64,000 bases of DNA from Halovenus salina (GTDB lineage Archaea > Halobacteriota > Halobacteria > Halobacteriales > Haloarculaceae). The translations under genes and the position numbers were made by a program. The stretch spans positions 2,294,001 through 2,358,000 of the forward strand of contig NZ_CP112972.1 in assembly GCF_026410925.1 (NCBI RefSeq). Direction: 5' to 3'. Below the pieces are notes generated by a model. That model ran no database searches and was not told the DNA's origin. It was given only the letters and a program-made list of their open reading frames with translations. Shown here in pieces: positions 45,288-54,489 of the stretch; the stretch's first letter is position 1, and each line of letters begins with the position of its first letter.

Positions 45288-47327
45288 GTGTCACGGCAGG
45301 TTCCACGTGTCGATACGCTCTTTCTCCACGAGGCCGGCGATACCTACCGGCTCGTCGTCGAGCGCGACGGCGACCGAGTGCTTGACGGCCACCTGGAGGT
45401 CAAAGAGACGGGTGCCGGTCCGCGACCGGCGCGTCTCCGCGTCGCCGACGGGAGTGACGAGCAACTCCACAGCCCCGACGAGTTCGTCGATATGGCCCGT
45501 CGAGCCAGCCGGATTCGTATCTCAGAGCAGACCTCCCGGGGCGGCCGAGATGAACTTCGCGAACTCCTCGACGCCTACCAACTGGACGCGAAGGTCGTTC
45601 GCACCTGTCGGCTCTGTGCCTCGGGTGGCCGGTACTCTCCTATCACCTCGGAAACAGCAATCGAGACCGACAACGACGAAGCCATCTGTCCGGACTGTGC
45701 CCGGGAGGAACTCGACCGTCAGCTCGCCTTCCAGGGCCAGATTTCGGGGACAGCACAGGACCGCCTCGAATCGCTCTTGCTTGAAGTCCAGGACCTCGAA
45801 CGCATCACGAACCTCCTGAAAGGCGACCTCGACCCCGAGCTGACGAAGTTCGACGAGATTAGCCCGACAGTCGAGAACGTCGACCCGGTTCCGGTCGACT
45901 CGCTGTCGCTGCATCCGGGCATCCAGTCGAAGCTGGAGGGCCGCTTCGAGACGCTGCTGCCGGTCCAGAGCCTTGCCGTCGAAAACGGCGTCACCGAGGG
46001 CGAGGACCAGCTCGTCGTCAGCGCCACCGCAACCGGCAAAACGCTTGTCGGCGAGATGGCCGGGCTGGACCGGGCGCTCAACGGCGAGGGCAAGATGCTC
46101 TTTCTCGTCCCGTTGGTCGCGCTCGCAAACCAGAAATACGACGAGTTCCAGGACCGCTACGGCGATATCGTCGACGTAACCCTCCGAGTCGGGGCCAGCC
46201 GCGTCAACGACAACGGCGAGCGCTTCGACCCCGGTGCCGATGTCATCGTCGGTACCTACGAAGGAATCGACCACGCACTCCGGACCGGGAAGAACCTCGG
46301 TGAGGTGGGAACGGTCGTCATCGACGAGGTTCACACGCTCGGCGAGGGCGAGCGGGGGCACCGTCTCGACGGCCTCATCACGCGGCTGAAGTACTACTGT
46401 CGAGAACGCGAGAGCAACACGCAGTGGATATATCTCTCGGCGACCGTCGGCAACCCCGAGACGCTGGCTCGGTCTCTGAAGGCAACGCTCATCGAGTTCG
46501 AGGAGCGTCCTGTCCCAATCGAGCGCCACGTCACCTTCGTCGACGGCCGCGAGAAAGACCGCATCGAGAACAAGCTCGTGCGCCGTGCGTTCGACCAGAA
46601 ATCGAGCAAGGGGTACCGAGGACAGACGATTATCTTCACCAACTCCCGGCGGCGCTGTCACGAGATTTCCCGGAAGCTGGAGTACGCTTCTGCCCCCTAT
46701 CACGCCGGGCTGGATAACCAACGGCGCAAGCGCGTCGAACACCAGTTTGCCGACCAGGAACTCGCCGCCGTCGTCACCACGGCGGCGCTGGCAGCGGGTG
46801 TCGACTTTCCGGCCTCCCAGGTGGTTTTTGACTCGCTTGCGATGGGTATCGAGTGGCTCTCGGTCCAGGAGTTCCACCAGATGCTCGGCCGCGCTGGACG
46901 GCCCGACTACCACGACAAGGGGACGGTGTATCTGCTGGTCGAACCCGACGGCAGCTACCACAGCAGCCAGGAGATGACCGAGGACGAGGTGGCCTTCAAG
47001 CTCCTGAAAGGGGAGATGGAGCCAGTGACTACCCGCTACGACGGGGCAGCAGCCGTCGAGGAGACGCTCGCGAACATCACCGTCTCGGGCCCACAAGCGG
47101 GCGAACTCAACGAGCGCATGGTCGGCGAGGTGCCGACGAAGTACGCGCTCGGCAAACTCCTCGAATACAACTTCATCGACGACCTCGAACCGACCCGGCT
47201 GGGACGGGCGGTAACGAGTCACTTCCTCTCGCCCGACGAGGCCTTTCTCCTCCTCGATAGCATCCGGAAAGACGAAACTGCGTACGAGGTCGTCGCCCGG
47301 ATGGAAGGGAACGACGACGAGGAGTGA
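45288..47327 (+). CDS. Ski2-like DExH helicase with N-terminal C4 zinc motif
   Basis: A 679-residue helicase. Residues 107-137 hold a zinc knuckle (C107-x2-C110...C134-x2-C137). The helicase core has Walker A SATATGKTLVGEM, motif II VVIDEVHTL (DEVH), motif III IYLSATVGN and motif VI HQMLGRAGRPDYHDKG. It ends after a short winged-helix-like part and lacks the ratchet domain of Hel308. This fits the euryarchaeal ASH-Ski2 group, reported in Thermococcales to work with the exonuclease aRNase J in RNA decay; that link is inferred here. The start is GTG 45288. Confidence 0.86.
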   Translation: MSRQVPRVDTLFLHEAGDTYRLVVERDGDRVLDGHLEVKETGAGPRPARLRVADGSDEQLHSPDEFVDMARRASRIRISEQTSRGGRDELRELLDAYQLDAKVVRTCRLCASGGRYSPITSETAIETDNDEAICPDCAREELDRQLAFQGQISGTAQDRLESLLLEVQDLERITNLLKGDLDPELTKFDEISPTVENVDPVPVDSLSLHPGIQSKLEGRFETLLPVQSLAVENGVTEGEDQLVVSATATGKTLVGEMAGLDRALNGEGKMLFLVPLVALANQKYDEFQDRYGDIVDVTLRVGASRVNDNGERFDPGADVIVGTYEGIDHALRTGKNLGEVGTVVIDEVHTLGEGERGHRLDGLITRLKYYCRERESNTQWIYLSATVGNPETLARSLKATLIEFEERPVPIERHVTFVDGREKDRIENKLVRRAFDQKSSKGYRGQTIIFTNSRRRCHEISRKLEYASAPYHAGLDNQRRKRVEHQFADQELAAVVTTAALAAGVDFPASQVVFDSLAMGIEWLSVQEFHQMLGRAGRPDYHDKGTVYLLVEPDGSYHSSQEMTEDEVAFKLLKGEMEPVTTRYDGAAAVEETLANITVSGPQAGELNERMVGEVPTKYALGKLLEYNFIDDLEPTRLGRAVTSHFLSPDEAFLLLDSIRKDETAYEVVARMEGNDDEE

Positions 47328-47338
47328 GTTCCGCGTGA

Positions 47339-48235
47339 CTACTCGGTATCGACGACGGTCAGATTTCTGTCGACAACGACGGTCAGTTCATCACTGTCGA
47401 CCGAAAAGGTCGCAGTTGCACGGAACGGGTCGTCGCTACGGACGTGTTCGTGTTCTTCGCTGAACGTCGCAAACTCCCAGAATGAACGCTCTCGAACGTC
47501 GATTCCATGGTCGTGATAGAAGCTGATCACCGGTGGCGCAGAGACAAGTGCGAACGTCAGACCGGCCGTCGGTTCCATGCCACACTGGAGACATTCGTAC
47601 TCGACGACGGGCGTGTTGTGGATATCGCGAGCCACATCCTCGGAGTCTTCGGGAACATCCTTCCACATCGCCGACTCCGAGAGGTGACACACCTCTCGCT
47701 CGACGGGGCCGTCACACTGCGAGCAGAATCCGTCTTCGAGATGTCTGACGGTCCCACGCAGATACCGCCCGGCGACCGCCGGAATCTCTTCGCGTTCGCA
47801 GTCGACGAATGCGCTCGGCGGGACTGAGAACTCGGCGACCACGTCACAGGAGTCACAGGTCACCCGTGCTAGCTCATCCTCGTACTCGAAGGTCCGGTCG
47901 CCGCTACAGCTCGGACACGGTGAGTCGAGTATAATCGGCTCCATGCTTCCGGAGGTCGTGTACGAGCCGGCCTCGATTGCACCGTTTATCCGTGCGCCTG
48001 CCGCGGTGAGCGTGTACCCGTTTTCCTCGTCTTTGACGAACCGCCCGACGAGCTTGCCGAGGTGGTAGTTGAACTGTCCCGAATCCGTGATGTCGACGGC
48101 GTCGTGTAGCTCCGAGAACGTCATCGGCCCGTCACTGCGCCAGAGTGCTCTGAGGATGTCGATTCGGTTGTCGTCTGACAACAGGGCAAACACCGCTTCG
48201 GCCTCGGTGTGTTCGACGAACTCCGGGTGGTTCAT
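47339..48235 (-). CDS. ArsR-like HTH regulator with Cys-rich domain (paralogue of the 31.4-kb gene)
   Basis: A 298-residue regulator opening MNHPEFVEHTEAEAVFALLS. The winged helix covers residues 12-75 (RIDILRALWRSDGPMTFSEL, then FNYHLGKLVGRFVKDEENGY). Cys pairs follow: CPSC, CDSC, CSQC and CLQC. The same domain order and several motifs recur in the protein at 31354-32238. It is divergently transcribed from a Tat-exported repeat protein with only 116 bases between their start codons, so it is the natural candidate to control that gene and itself. TATA spacing fixes the start. Confidence 0.83.
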   Translation of the reverse strand: MNHPEFVEHTEAEAVFALLSDDNRIDILRALWRSDGPMTFSELHDAVDITDSGQFNYHLGKLVGRFVKDEENGYTLTAAGARINGAIEAGSYTTSGSMEPIILDSPCPSCSGDRTFEYEDELARVTCDSCDVVAEFSVPPSAFVDCEREEIPAVAGRYLRGTVRHLEDGFCSQCDGPVEREVCHLSESAMWKDVPEDSEDVARDIHNTPVVEYECLQCGMEPTAGLTFALVSAPPVISFYHDHGIDVRERSFWEFATFSEEHEHVRSDDPFRATATFSVDSDELTVVVDRNLTVVDTE

Positions 48236-48257
48236 AGGGTATTCCTCGATAGCGACT

Positions 48258-48266
48258 AATATAAAT
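48258..48266 (-). promoter_or_regulatory. TATA box of the Cys-rich regulator
   Basis: On the minus strand the sequence reads TTTATATTA, centred about 27 bases ahead of ATG 48235. Confidence 0.6.
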
Positions 48267-48351
48267 CGACAGCCTTCCCGCTCGTTGCTGGACCAGAAAC
48301 AATACCACATAACTAAAAACCCTCCCAAGTGAATAGTGTCGTGAGGTCCCC

Positions 48352-51114
48352 ATGAAACGACGAGAGTTACTACTTAGCTCCGGAGGCGCCGCCGCAGTTC
48401 TCCTGAGTGGTCGCGTACCGAAAGCACAGGCACAGCAGACACCAGCACAGGCAGACATCGAGATAGAGCGGGCCATAGACCTCCTCCCCGCGCCCGACGA
48501 GTTGGATGCAGAATACCGCCGCGTCACCGAAGCGTCGGTCGAAGGAACTGACGAAGAAGAGCTTCCGTACCCGGCCAGAACCGTGGCACAGTTTGAGGAC
48601 ATTGACCTCGCTGACGTCGACTCTGTCGCGACGGCCTGGACCGACAACCAGCTCTCAGTTGGCGCTGTTTATGGCTCGTTCGACGCCCCAGAGCCGGGCA
48701 AGGAAGTCGAGGAAATCGGCGACTGGCGAATCGGTGACGACTCCGATAACAGGCTTGCAACCGCGAGCACTGACGGCAAGCTGTTTTTCGCAAATGCGGG
48801 CGACTCCGACACGCGAGTCGAGGCCGCAGAGGTCGGCCAGGAAGTTGGGATTGGCGGCGCTGACGCCGTCAACGACGGCGGGATTGACGCGCTCGACGAA
48901 GCGCTCGACCGCCTTGGCGAAAAGAAGCTGTTCTACTATATCGACAATCTCGAATTCGGCTCGTCGACTATTTTAGACCAGCTACAGACCTTCAGTGCTG
49001 GATTCGAGACGTCGCCCAACCAGCTGCGCGGAATGGACGGAACGGTAGAAAACTACTTCTACCTCGAAGCAGCCGAAGATGTCGAACTCGACGACGAGAC
49101 AGTCAAAGAGATTCTCGTCGATCTCGAAGTCGGAGAAATCGTCGAATTCGAAACCGAAGACGACGGTGAGTTCGTGTTTGTCGAGGCGGTCGTCAAGGCG
49201 CCGCCCGAGCGGGCACGCGAGAAAGCACCCGACGCATCGGTCAGCCTGACCTCCGAGGAAGGGACCGTTACCTTCGAACACCAGCGAGGCGAGTCCATTC
49301 CGGCGGACATGCTCGAGCTCTGGGTGAACGGCGAACTCGCCGACACCCAGCCCGCAGACGAGTTCGATACGTTCGGACAGGGGGATTCCCTCACCGTCGA
49401 CACCGACCCGCTTGCGAGTGTTTTCCTGCGCTGGTTCGACGAGGAGAAAAACCAGTACTACGAGTACGTCAGCGCCGTGGTCGGCAGCGACCGCTTCGAG
49501 ACGGCGTACGACCCGTCGGCAGAGACCGTCGAGATAACGTACACCGGCGAGACAGAGGCCAATACCGACATTCTCGAACTCTCTCACCGCCAGCGGGTCG
49601 ACGAGGACGGCAACACGTTCCGCTACGAGACAGAACAACTGACTGAACCGCTCGAAGACATCGGCGAGACGCTCGAAAACGGCGACTCCTTGGTCGTCGA
49701 AGATGTCGAGATTCGAGACAGGGTCACGCTTGAACTCGATGTCCCACAGCAGCCACCGGGCACGTTCGGCCCAGAGACGACCCTGGTCAGGTACCGCGTC
49801 CGCCAGCCACGTCTCTCGATCAGGAACCGGCCAGACGACGGGATCGCCCTCCGGTACTACGACGACACTACCCGTGACGCCGAGAACTTCCGTGTGCTCG
49901 CCGACGGCGAGGAGATGGAGACACAGCCGAGCGACGAATACGACACGCTCGAAGAAGGCGACCGGATACAGCTTCCGGACGTGGAGTACGGGACAAAAGT
50001 CGTCGTCGAGTGGACCGGTGGCGACGAGGGGGTCGTCGTTGAGCAACAGGTCATCACGCCTCAGCTCTACATGCAGACATCCTACGACGACGAGGCCGGA
50101 ACTGTGACTATCTCTCACGAGGGCGGTAACACAGTCGAGGCCGATAACCTCGAACTCACGATGGGCGGAGAGACAACTGACACACAGTTCAGCGACGAGT
50201 TCGAGACCGTCAGCCAGGGCGATTCACTCTCTGTCGAGACGGGGCCGTTCCAGTCTCTCAGAGTCACCTGGAGTGACGGCGACATAACGGAACGGGTTGA
50301 ACACGCAGTCACCGGGCGAGGACTGTTCCGCGGGAGCTACGACCCAGCCGAGGAGACGGTCGAACTGACATACACTGGAACCCAGACGGCCGACGCGTCG
50401 AATCTCGAACTCCGACAGTACAGCCGCGCCCCGGCGGATAATGACGACCAACCGCAGCCTTTCGACGATATCGACACGCTCGAAGAGGGTGACACCATCA
50501 CGGTTGAAGATGTTGGCCCGAGGAATGGGATCAATGTCGTCTACTCCTCGGAGAGTGAACACGGGACACGGTATAGGACCGTCTATCGGTTCACTGCACA
50601 GCCCCGGCGCGCGTTCGACTTTGACAACCGTGAAGGAACGCTCGTCGCGACCTACGACGAGAATTCGGCTCGTGACGCCACCGAGTTCCGACTTCTTGCT
50701 GACGGCGAGGAAATCGACACGCAGCCCGGCGACGAGTACGACACGCTCGAAGAAGGCGACGAACTGGAACTGGGCTCCTTTGACCCCGGGACCACAATCA
50801 CTGTCGAGTGGCCCACCAGCGGCGACGCGACGCCGGTTCAAGAGCACACTGTCGTGCCGGACGCGAGCTTCGCTGTCAGCTACGACGGCGACGACGGCGA
50901 ACTCCGCATCGAACACGACGGCGGCGACGGAATTGATTCGGGCAAACTCGGCGTCCACGCGCCACCAGCAACGCAGGGACTGACCGCATGGGATGGCGAC
51001 GGAACCGTCTCCGAAGGCGACTCGATGACAATCGAATCTGAAGAGAAACCAGACCGCGCGCTTGTCATCTACGACAGAAGCGACGTCCTCGACCGGGCGA
51101 ACCTCTCCGAGTAA
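48352..51114 (+). CDS. Tat-exported acidic protein of seven related beta-sandwich repeats
   Basis: A 920-residue protein. The signal MKRRELLLSSGGAAAVLLSG has a twin arginine and no lipobox Cys. Residues 35-290 are a unique region. Then about seven units of 75-105 residues repeat, near 295-378, 380-484, 486-570, 572-654, 658-750, 752-836 and 838-912. A typical unit has a strand like GTVTISHEGGNTVEADNLEL, a DEFETVSQGDSL turn, and a V-x-V-x-W strand. This hallmark (EGD or QGD-S before a strand ending in W) resembles the soluble domain of haloarchaeal type IV pilins, here in tandem without a pilin N terminus. It is probably a cell-surface or secreted structural protein. Function unknown. Confidence 0.8.
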   Translation: MKRRELLLSSGGAAAVLLSGRVPKAQAQQTPAQADIEIERAIDLLPAPDELDAEYRRVTEASVEGTDEEELPYPARTVAQFEDIDLADVDSVATAWTDNQLSVGAVYGSFDAPEPGKEVEEIGDWRIGDDSDNRLATASTDGKLFFANAGDSDTRVEAAEVGQEVGIGGADAVNDGGIDALDEALDRLGEKKLFYYIDNLEFGSSTILDQLQTFSAGFETSPNQLRGMDGTVENYFYLEAAEDVELDDETVKEILVDLEVGEIVEFETEDDGEFVFVEAVVKAPPERAREKAPDASVSLTSEEGTVTFEHQRGESIPADMLELWVNGELADTQPADEFDTFGQGDSLTVDTDPLASVFLRWFDEEKNQYYEYVSAVVGSDRFETAYDPSAETVEITYTGETEANTDILELSHRQRVDEDGNTFRYETEQLTEPLEDIGETLENGDSLVVEDVEIRDRVTLELDVPQQPPGTFGPETTLVRYRVRQPRLSIRNRPDDGIALRYYDDTTRDAENFRVLADGEEMETQPSDEYDTLEEGDRIQLPDVEYGTKVVVEWTGGDEGVVVEQQVITPQLYMQTSYDDEAGTVTISHEGGNTVEADNLELTMGGETTDTQFSDEFETVSQGDSLSVETGPFQSLRVTWSDGDITERVEHAVTGRGLFRGSYDPAEETVELTYTGTQTADASNLELRQYSRAPADNDDQPQPFDDIDTLEEGDTITVEDVGPRNGINVVYSSESEHGTRYRTVYRFTAQPRRAFDFDNREGTLVATYDENSARDATEFRLLADGEEIDTQPGDEYDTLEEGDELELGSFDPGTTITVEWPTSGDATPVQEHTVVPDASFAVSYDGDDGELRIEHDGGDGIDSGKLGVHAPPATQGLTAWDGDGTVSEGDSMTIESEEKPDRALVIYDRSDVLDRANLSE

Positions 51115-51133
51115 TCGTTCGTCTCCCCGTCTT

Positions 51134-52261
51134 TTATTCGAGAACCGCCGAGAGTGCAGTGACTGCACGCTCGACGTGCGTTTTATCCACGACCAGCGGC
51201 GGCAGGAACCGAACCACGTGTTTCCCGGCGGTAAGTGCCAGCACGTGCTGGTCGTGTGCGAGCGCAGTGACCGCATCTGAAGCGCTCCCCTCGATTTCGA
51301 CACCGACCATCAGTCCCTCTCCGCGAACATCCCGGACGCTATCTCCGAGTTCGCGTTCGAGTTGTTCACGCAGGTAGGCACCCATCTCGTCGGCGTGGGA
51401 CGGGATTTGCTCGTCGTGAATCGTCGAAAGCGTGGCCTCGGCAGCTGCGGCGACGACGGGACTGCCGCCGAACGTGGAGGCGTGGTTGCCGTACTCCTCG
51501 GCAATCCAGTCCCGACACATCGTCGCTCCGATTGGGAGGCCGTTGGCGAGTCCCTTCGCGCTCGTCACCATGTCGGGGACGATATCGGCGCGCTCGTGGT
51601 TCCACATCCGCCCGGTCCGTCCGAGTCCAGTCTGGACCTCGTCGAAGACCAGCGCCGCACCGGCCTCCTCGGTCGCCTCGCGGGCCGTCTGGAGGAACGT
51701 TTCGCTTGCGGGGTTGATGCCGCCTGCTCCTTGGATCGGTTCGAGGATGACGGCGGCGGTGTCGTCGTCGACGGCCTCGGCCAGTGTCTCGCTGTCGTTG
51801 TAGGGGACGAACTCGGTATCGTCGAGCAACGGCTCATAGTGACTGCGGTACTTGTCCTTCCAGGTGACCGACAGTGAGCCCATCGTTCGCCCGTGGAAGG
51901 CGTGGGTGGCAGCGACGAATTTCGTGTTGCCGGTCGCCGAGCGCGCGAACTTGAGCGCGGCTTCGTTGGCCTCGGTCCCGGAGTTACAGACCCAGACGTT
52001 GTCGAGGTGGGCAGGCGCGGCCGCAGTAAGCGTCTCGTGGAGCCGCTGCCGGATGTCGACTGGGTACACCGCTTGGACGAACGTCAGGTCGTCAAGCTGG
52101 TCGTCGACCGCTGACCTGACAGACTCGTGGCTGTGACCAAGCGGCGTGCAGGCGTAGTTCGCGCCGAAATCGAGGTACTCTGTCCCGCTGCTGTCTGTGA
52201 GACGTACTCCGTCACCGCTTTCTATTTCCATTGACTTCTGTGAATAAGTGAACCCACTCAT
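51134..52261 (-). CDS. argD: Class III aminotransferase, ArgD/LysJ type
   Basis: A 375-residue PLP enzyme. Landmarks are LDFGANYACTPLGHSHESV, VWVCNSGTEANEAALKFAR, ALVFDEVQTGLGRTG (Asp contacting PLP) and the Schiff-base lysine in MVTSAKGLANGLPIGA. It aminates acetylornithine or, with a LysW carrier protein, glutamate- or aminoadipate-semialdehyde derivatives in arginine/lysine synthesis. No other arg gene or LysW is adjacent, so the exact substrate is open; it could also be a standalone transaminase. ATG 52261 (MSGFTYSQKS) matches family length. Confidence 0.85.
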   Translation of the reverse strand: MSGFTYSQKSMEIESGDGVRLTDSSGTEYLDFGANYACTPLGHSHESVRSAVDDQLDDLTFVQAVYPVDIRQRLHETLTAAAPAHLDNVWVCNSGTEANEAALKFARSATGNTKFVAATHAFHGRTMGSLSVTWKDKYRSHYEPLLDDTEFVPYNDSETLAEAVDDDTAAVILEPIQGAGGINPASETFLQTAREATEEAGAALVFDEVQTGLGRTGRMWNHERADIVPDMVTSAKGLANGLPIGATMCRDWIAEEYGNHASTFGGSPVVAAAAEATLSTIHDEQIPSHADEMGAYLREQLERELGDSVRDVRGEGLMVGVEIEGSASDAVTALAHDQHVLALTAGKHVVRFLPPLVVDKTHVERAVTALSAVLE

Positions 52262-52314
52262 GGCTGTCCGCAGTACCTCCGGGGCGATTATGGTTGCGCT
52301 TTTCGGCCATCTCA

Positions 52315-53235
52315 CTACGTCGCTTCGTCGTCGCTGTCTTCGTCGTCACCGTTTTGACCTTCCTCGTCATCTTTCCCGTCCGGCGTGGGCTGTTGGCTGT
52401 CCTCGCCCGTGCTGTTGTTGGCCGGTCTGTTATCGCGGTCGTCCGCTCCCGCCTGGTCGTCGCTGTCGCCAGCTTCTACTTCGTCGTCCGGACCTCTGGT
52501 GGTGTTCTCGCGGCCATCGTCCCCCGGGGGCTGGTCGTCGTCACGGTCGTTGGGAGGTGTCCCGTCCGGGCCGCCGCGGTTGTCCGGTGGGCCGCCCTCG
52601 CGACTGTTGTTCGCGCCAGGGGCTCCCGTTTCGTTTCTCGGTGGGCCGTTCCCGCGACCCGGTATCTCGCCGGCGTTGGGGCCGGCGATGTCACGGGCGA
52701 TTGCGGCAACTTCGGGACCAGATAGCTCGCTGGCCCGGTCTCTCAGCGTCTGAATCGCAGTCGCGTTGACGCCGCGCTCTTCGAGAGCGGCTCTGGGAAC
52801 GGCGGTGGCCGCCTGCTGTGTCTGGTTTGTCGCCTGCGTGAGCAGCCGAATCTGTGTCGCGACTTTTGCCATCTCGGCCCGGAACTTCCCGTCGGTTATC
52901 TCGCCGGCGTCGTGGCGCGCTTCGAGGTCGGCTTTCCGTTCTTCGAGCTCTGTGAGGCGCTTGTCGACGGTCTGGAGGCGGTCGGCGAGGACGGCCGCCT
53001 TGGAGCTGTTATCTGGAGCCTGACTGAACCGAATGCCGAACGCTCGCTGGTCGAGCTCTCCGTCGAGCTCTGCACCCTGAACGTTGATGGCTCCGGACAA
53101 CTGCTCGCCGGGTGCAGTGGCGTTGTTCTCGGTCTGTGTGGCGCCGCTGGTGGTCGGTGCTACCCCCATTGCGGGCACGGCAAGCACCGCGAGCGCCGCC
53201 ACGGCAACCACGACGAGCGGGACAGTCTGTCTCAT
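52315..53235 (-). CDS. Secreted acidic protein with coiled coil and disordered tail
   Basis: A 306-residue protein. It starts MRQTVPLVVVAVAALAVLAV, a Sec-type signal with cleavage likely after AMG or nearby. Residues 55-175 are helical (LADRLQTVDKRLTELEERKA forms a coil). From about 185 on it is disordered and rich in Gly, Pro, Asn and Asp (for example REGGPPDNRGGPDGTPPNDR). N-glycosylation sequons NNS, NNT and NET are frequent. It follows a membrane-anchored HTH gene on the same strand with its own TATA box. Function unknown; adhesion or a cell-envelope role is possible. Confidence 0.7.
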   Translation of the reverse strand: MRQTVPLVVVAVAALAVLAVPAMGVAPTTSGATQTENNATAPGEQLSGAINVQGAELDGELDQRAFGIRFSQAPDNSSKAAVLADRLQTVDKRLTELEERKADLEARHDAGEITDGKFRAEMAKVATQIRLLTQATNQTQQAATAVPRAALEERGVNATAIQTLRDRASELSGPEVAAIARDIAGPNAGEIPGRGNGPPRNETGAPGANNSREGGPPDNRGGPDGTPPNDRDDDQPPGDDGRENTTRGPDDEVEAGDSDDQAGADDRDNRPANNSTGEDSQQPTPDGKDDEEGQNGDDEDSDDEAT

Positions 53236-53261
53236 CACTTTGACTGTGGTTCCGGTATCGC

Positions 53262-53268
53262 TTATAAA
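53262..53268 (-). promoter_or_regulatory. TATA box of the secreted coiled-coil protein
   Basis: TTTATAA on the minus strand is centred about 30 bases ahead of ATG 53235. Confidence 0.55.
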
Positions 53269-53328
53269 TGAACGGTCTTCAACCCCAGTTTCGTCCCGAT
53301 TAAGCCGGATTTACACTGCCGAAGGCAG

Positions 53329-54405
53329 TTATTGCTCATCGTCCGGGCCGCCCTCGGCTGTATCGTCGTCCGGGACAATATCGACGTCGGGTAGTGTCAG
53401 GACATTCTCACGGCCGATACGGAACGTCTCGATTTTCTCCGCCTCCCGGAGGTCGCCGACGACCTGGCTGGTCATCGCCGCGCTCCAGTCGAGGCGTTCG
53501 GCGACCTCCTTCTGTTTGATACGGCCGCCGTTGTCCTCGACGAGTGCGAGCACGCGTTCCTCGTTGCTCAAAAGCTCCGAAGGTGGCCCTGTCTCCTGTT
53601 TGGGCCTTGAGCCCGCAGCCGCTTCTTCGGCTGTCGCTGTACTCTCGCTTTCACCGCGTCTGAGATAGACCGCCAGCCCGACGCCGACGATGGCGACGAC
53701 GACCCCGACGACCAGTATCGGTGTCGACACTGCGCTGGAACCGTCCTCTGAGGCCGGCACCAGCACGGCGCGTGGCTCGCCCGTCCCGAACTCGAGTGGA
53801 CCGCGCCAGGTGAGCTGTTGTCCGGTGACTGTTTCCGCCTGCGGACGCTGTGAGTCGAGGCGTAGCTCGTCTGGCCAGCGGAGCGTGAAACTCGTTCCTT
53901 CGTCGAGCACGAGCCCGTCGAGCGCGTCGCCAGCGCGGACCGTCCCGTCGTCGACGGCGGCGAAGCCGGTCCAGGCAAACGAGAAGATAATCTCACCGAA
54001 CTCGGCGTCGGGCTGCGTGGTCCGTTCGGTCGTCATACTGACGTTCTCGACCGACATCGCCCGATTGGTTGTCGTCGCGGCGCTCTCAGCGGTTCGGCGT
54101 ATCCGGTCGGCAAACGGGTCGAGGTATACCGACTCGTTGGCGCGAATTTCGGTCTGGAGGTCTTCGAAAGCCTGCACCGACTCGTCGTCACCGAGATCGA
54201 GTCGGTAGGTTACCTGCCACTCTGTGTCTCCGTCTGTATCGACGGTCGCCGCCATCCTCGTGGTGTCGGCATCGATGTCTGTCTGGAACAGCGTGCCCTC
54301 CGGCGCGTCGCTGGCTCCAGCAGTGCCGACAACTGCGGCGACGCCAAGGCACACCACCGCGAACACGACGACACCCAAGACAGCGGTCCAGCGAGTGCGA
54401 CTCAT
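53329..54405 (-). CDS. Membrane-anchored HTH regulator with extracellular sensor region
   Basis: A 358-residue protein. An N-terminal signal or anchor helix (residues 8-30) leads to an extracellular beta-rich region (about 35-225), then one membrane helix (STPILVVGVVVAIVGVGLAV) and a cytosolic winged helix (LSNEERVLALVEDNGGRIKQ, then LDWSAAMTSQVVGDLREAEK). This fits one-component membrane regulators common in haloarchaea. It could sense an external cue, perhaps linked to the secreted protein encoded next. ATG 54405 is used; the longer ORF to 54825 overlaps divergent genes. Confidence 0.84.
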   Translation of the reverse strand: MSRTRWTAVLGVVVFAVVCLGVAAVVGTAGASDAPEGTLFQTDIDADTTRMAATVDTDGDTEWQVTYRLDLGDDESVQAFEDLQTEIRANESVYLDPFADRIRRTAESAATTTNRAMSVENVSMTTERTTQPDAEFGEIIFSFAWTGFAAVDDGTVRAGDALDGLVLDEGTSFTLRWPDELRLDSQRPQAETVTGQQLTWRGPLEFGTGEPRAVLVPASEDGSSAVSTPILVVGVVVAIVGVGLAVYLRRGESESTATAEEAAAGSRPKQETGPPSELLSNEERVLALVEDNGGRIKQKEVAERLDWSAAMTSQVVGDLREAEKIETFRIGRENVLTLPDVDIVPDDDTAEGGPDDEQ

Positions 54406-54489
54406 CGTTCGTTGGTTTTTCTGCCCGTCGTCATATGTGTTGTCCGCCTGGCCGGAACAAATTTGACTCTGGCGACCGAGCTGACAATT

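Noticed and set aside
45522..47222. Long minus-strand frame of 566 codons opposite the helicase
   Set aside because: It is the mirror of a clear helicase gene; high GC removes stop codons from the antisense frame, and the translation lacks any domain.
48982..51303. Large minus-strand frames (378 and 359 codons) opposite the repeat protein
   Set aside because: Shadow frames of the repetitive acidic gene; no promoter or family motif.
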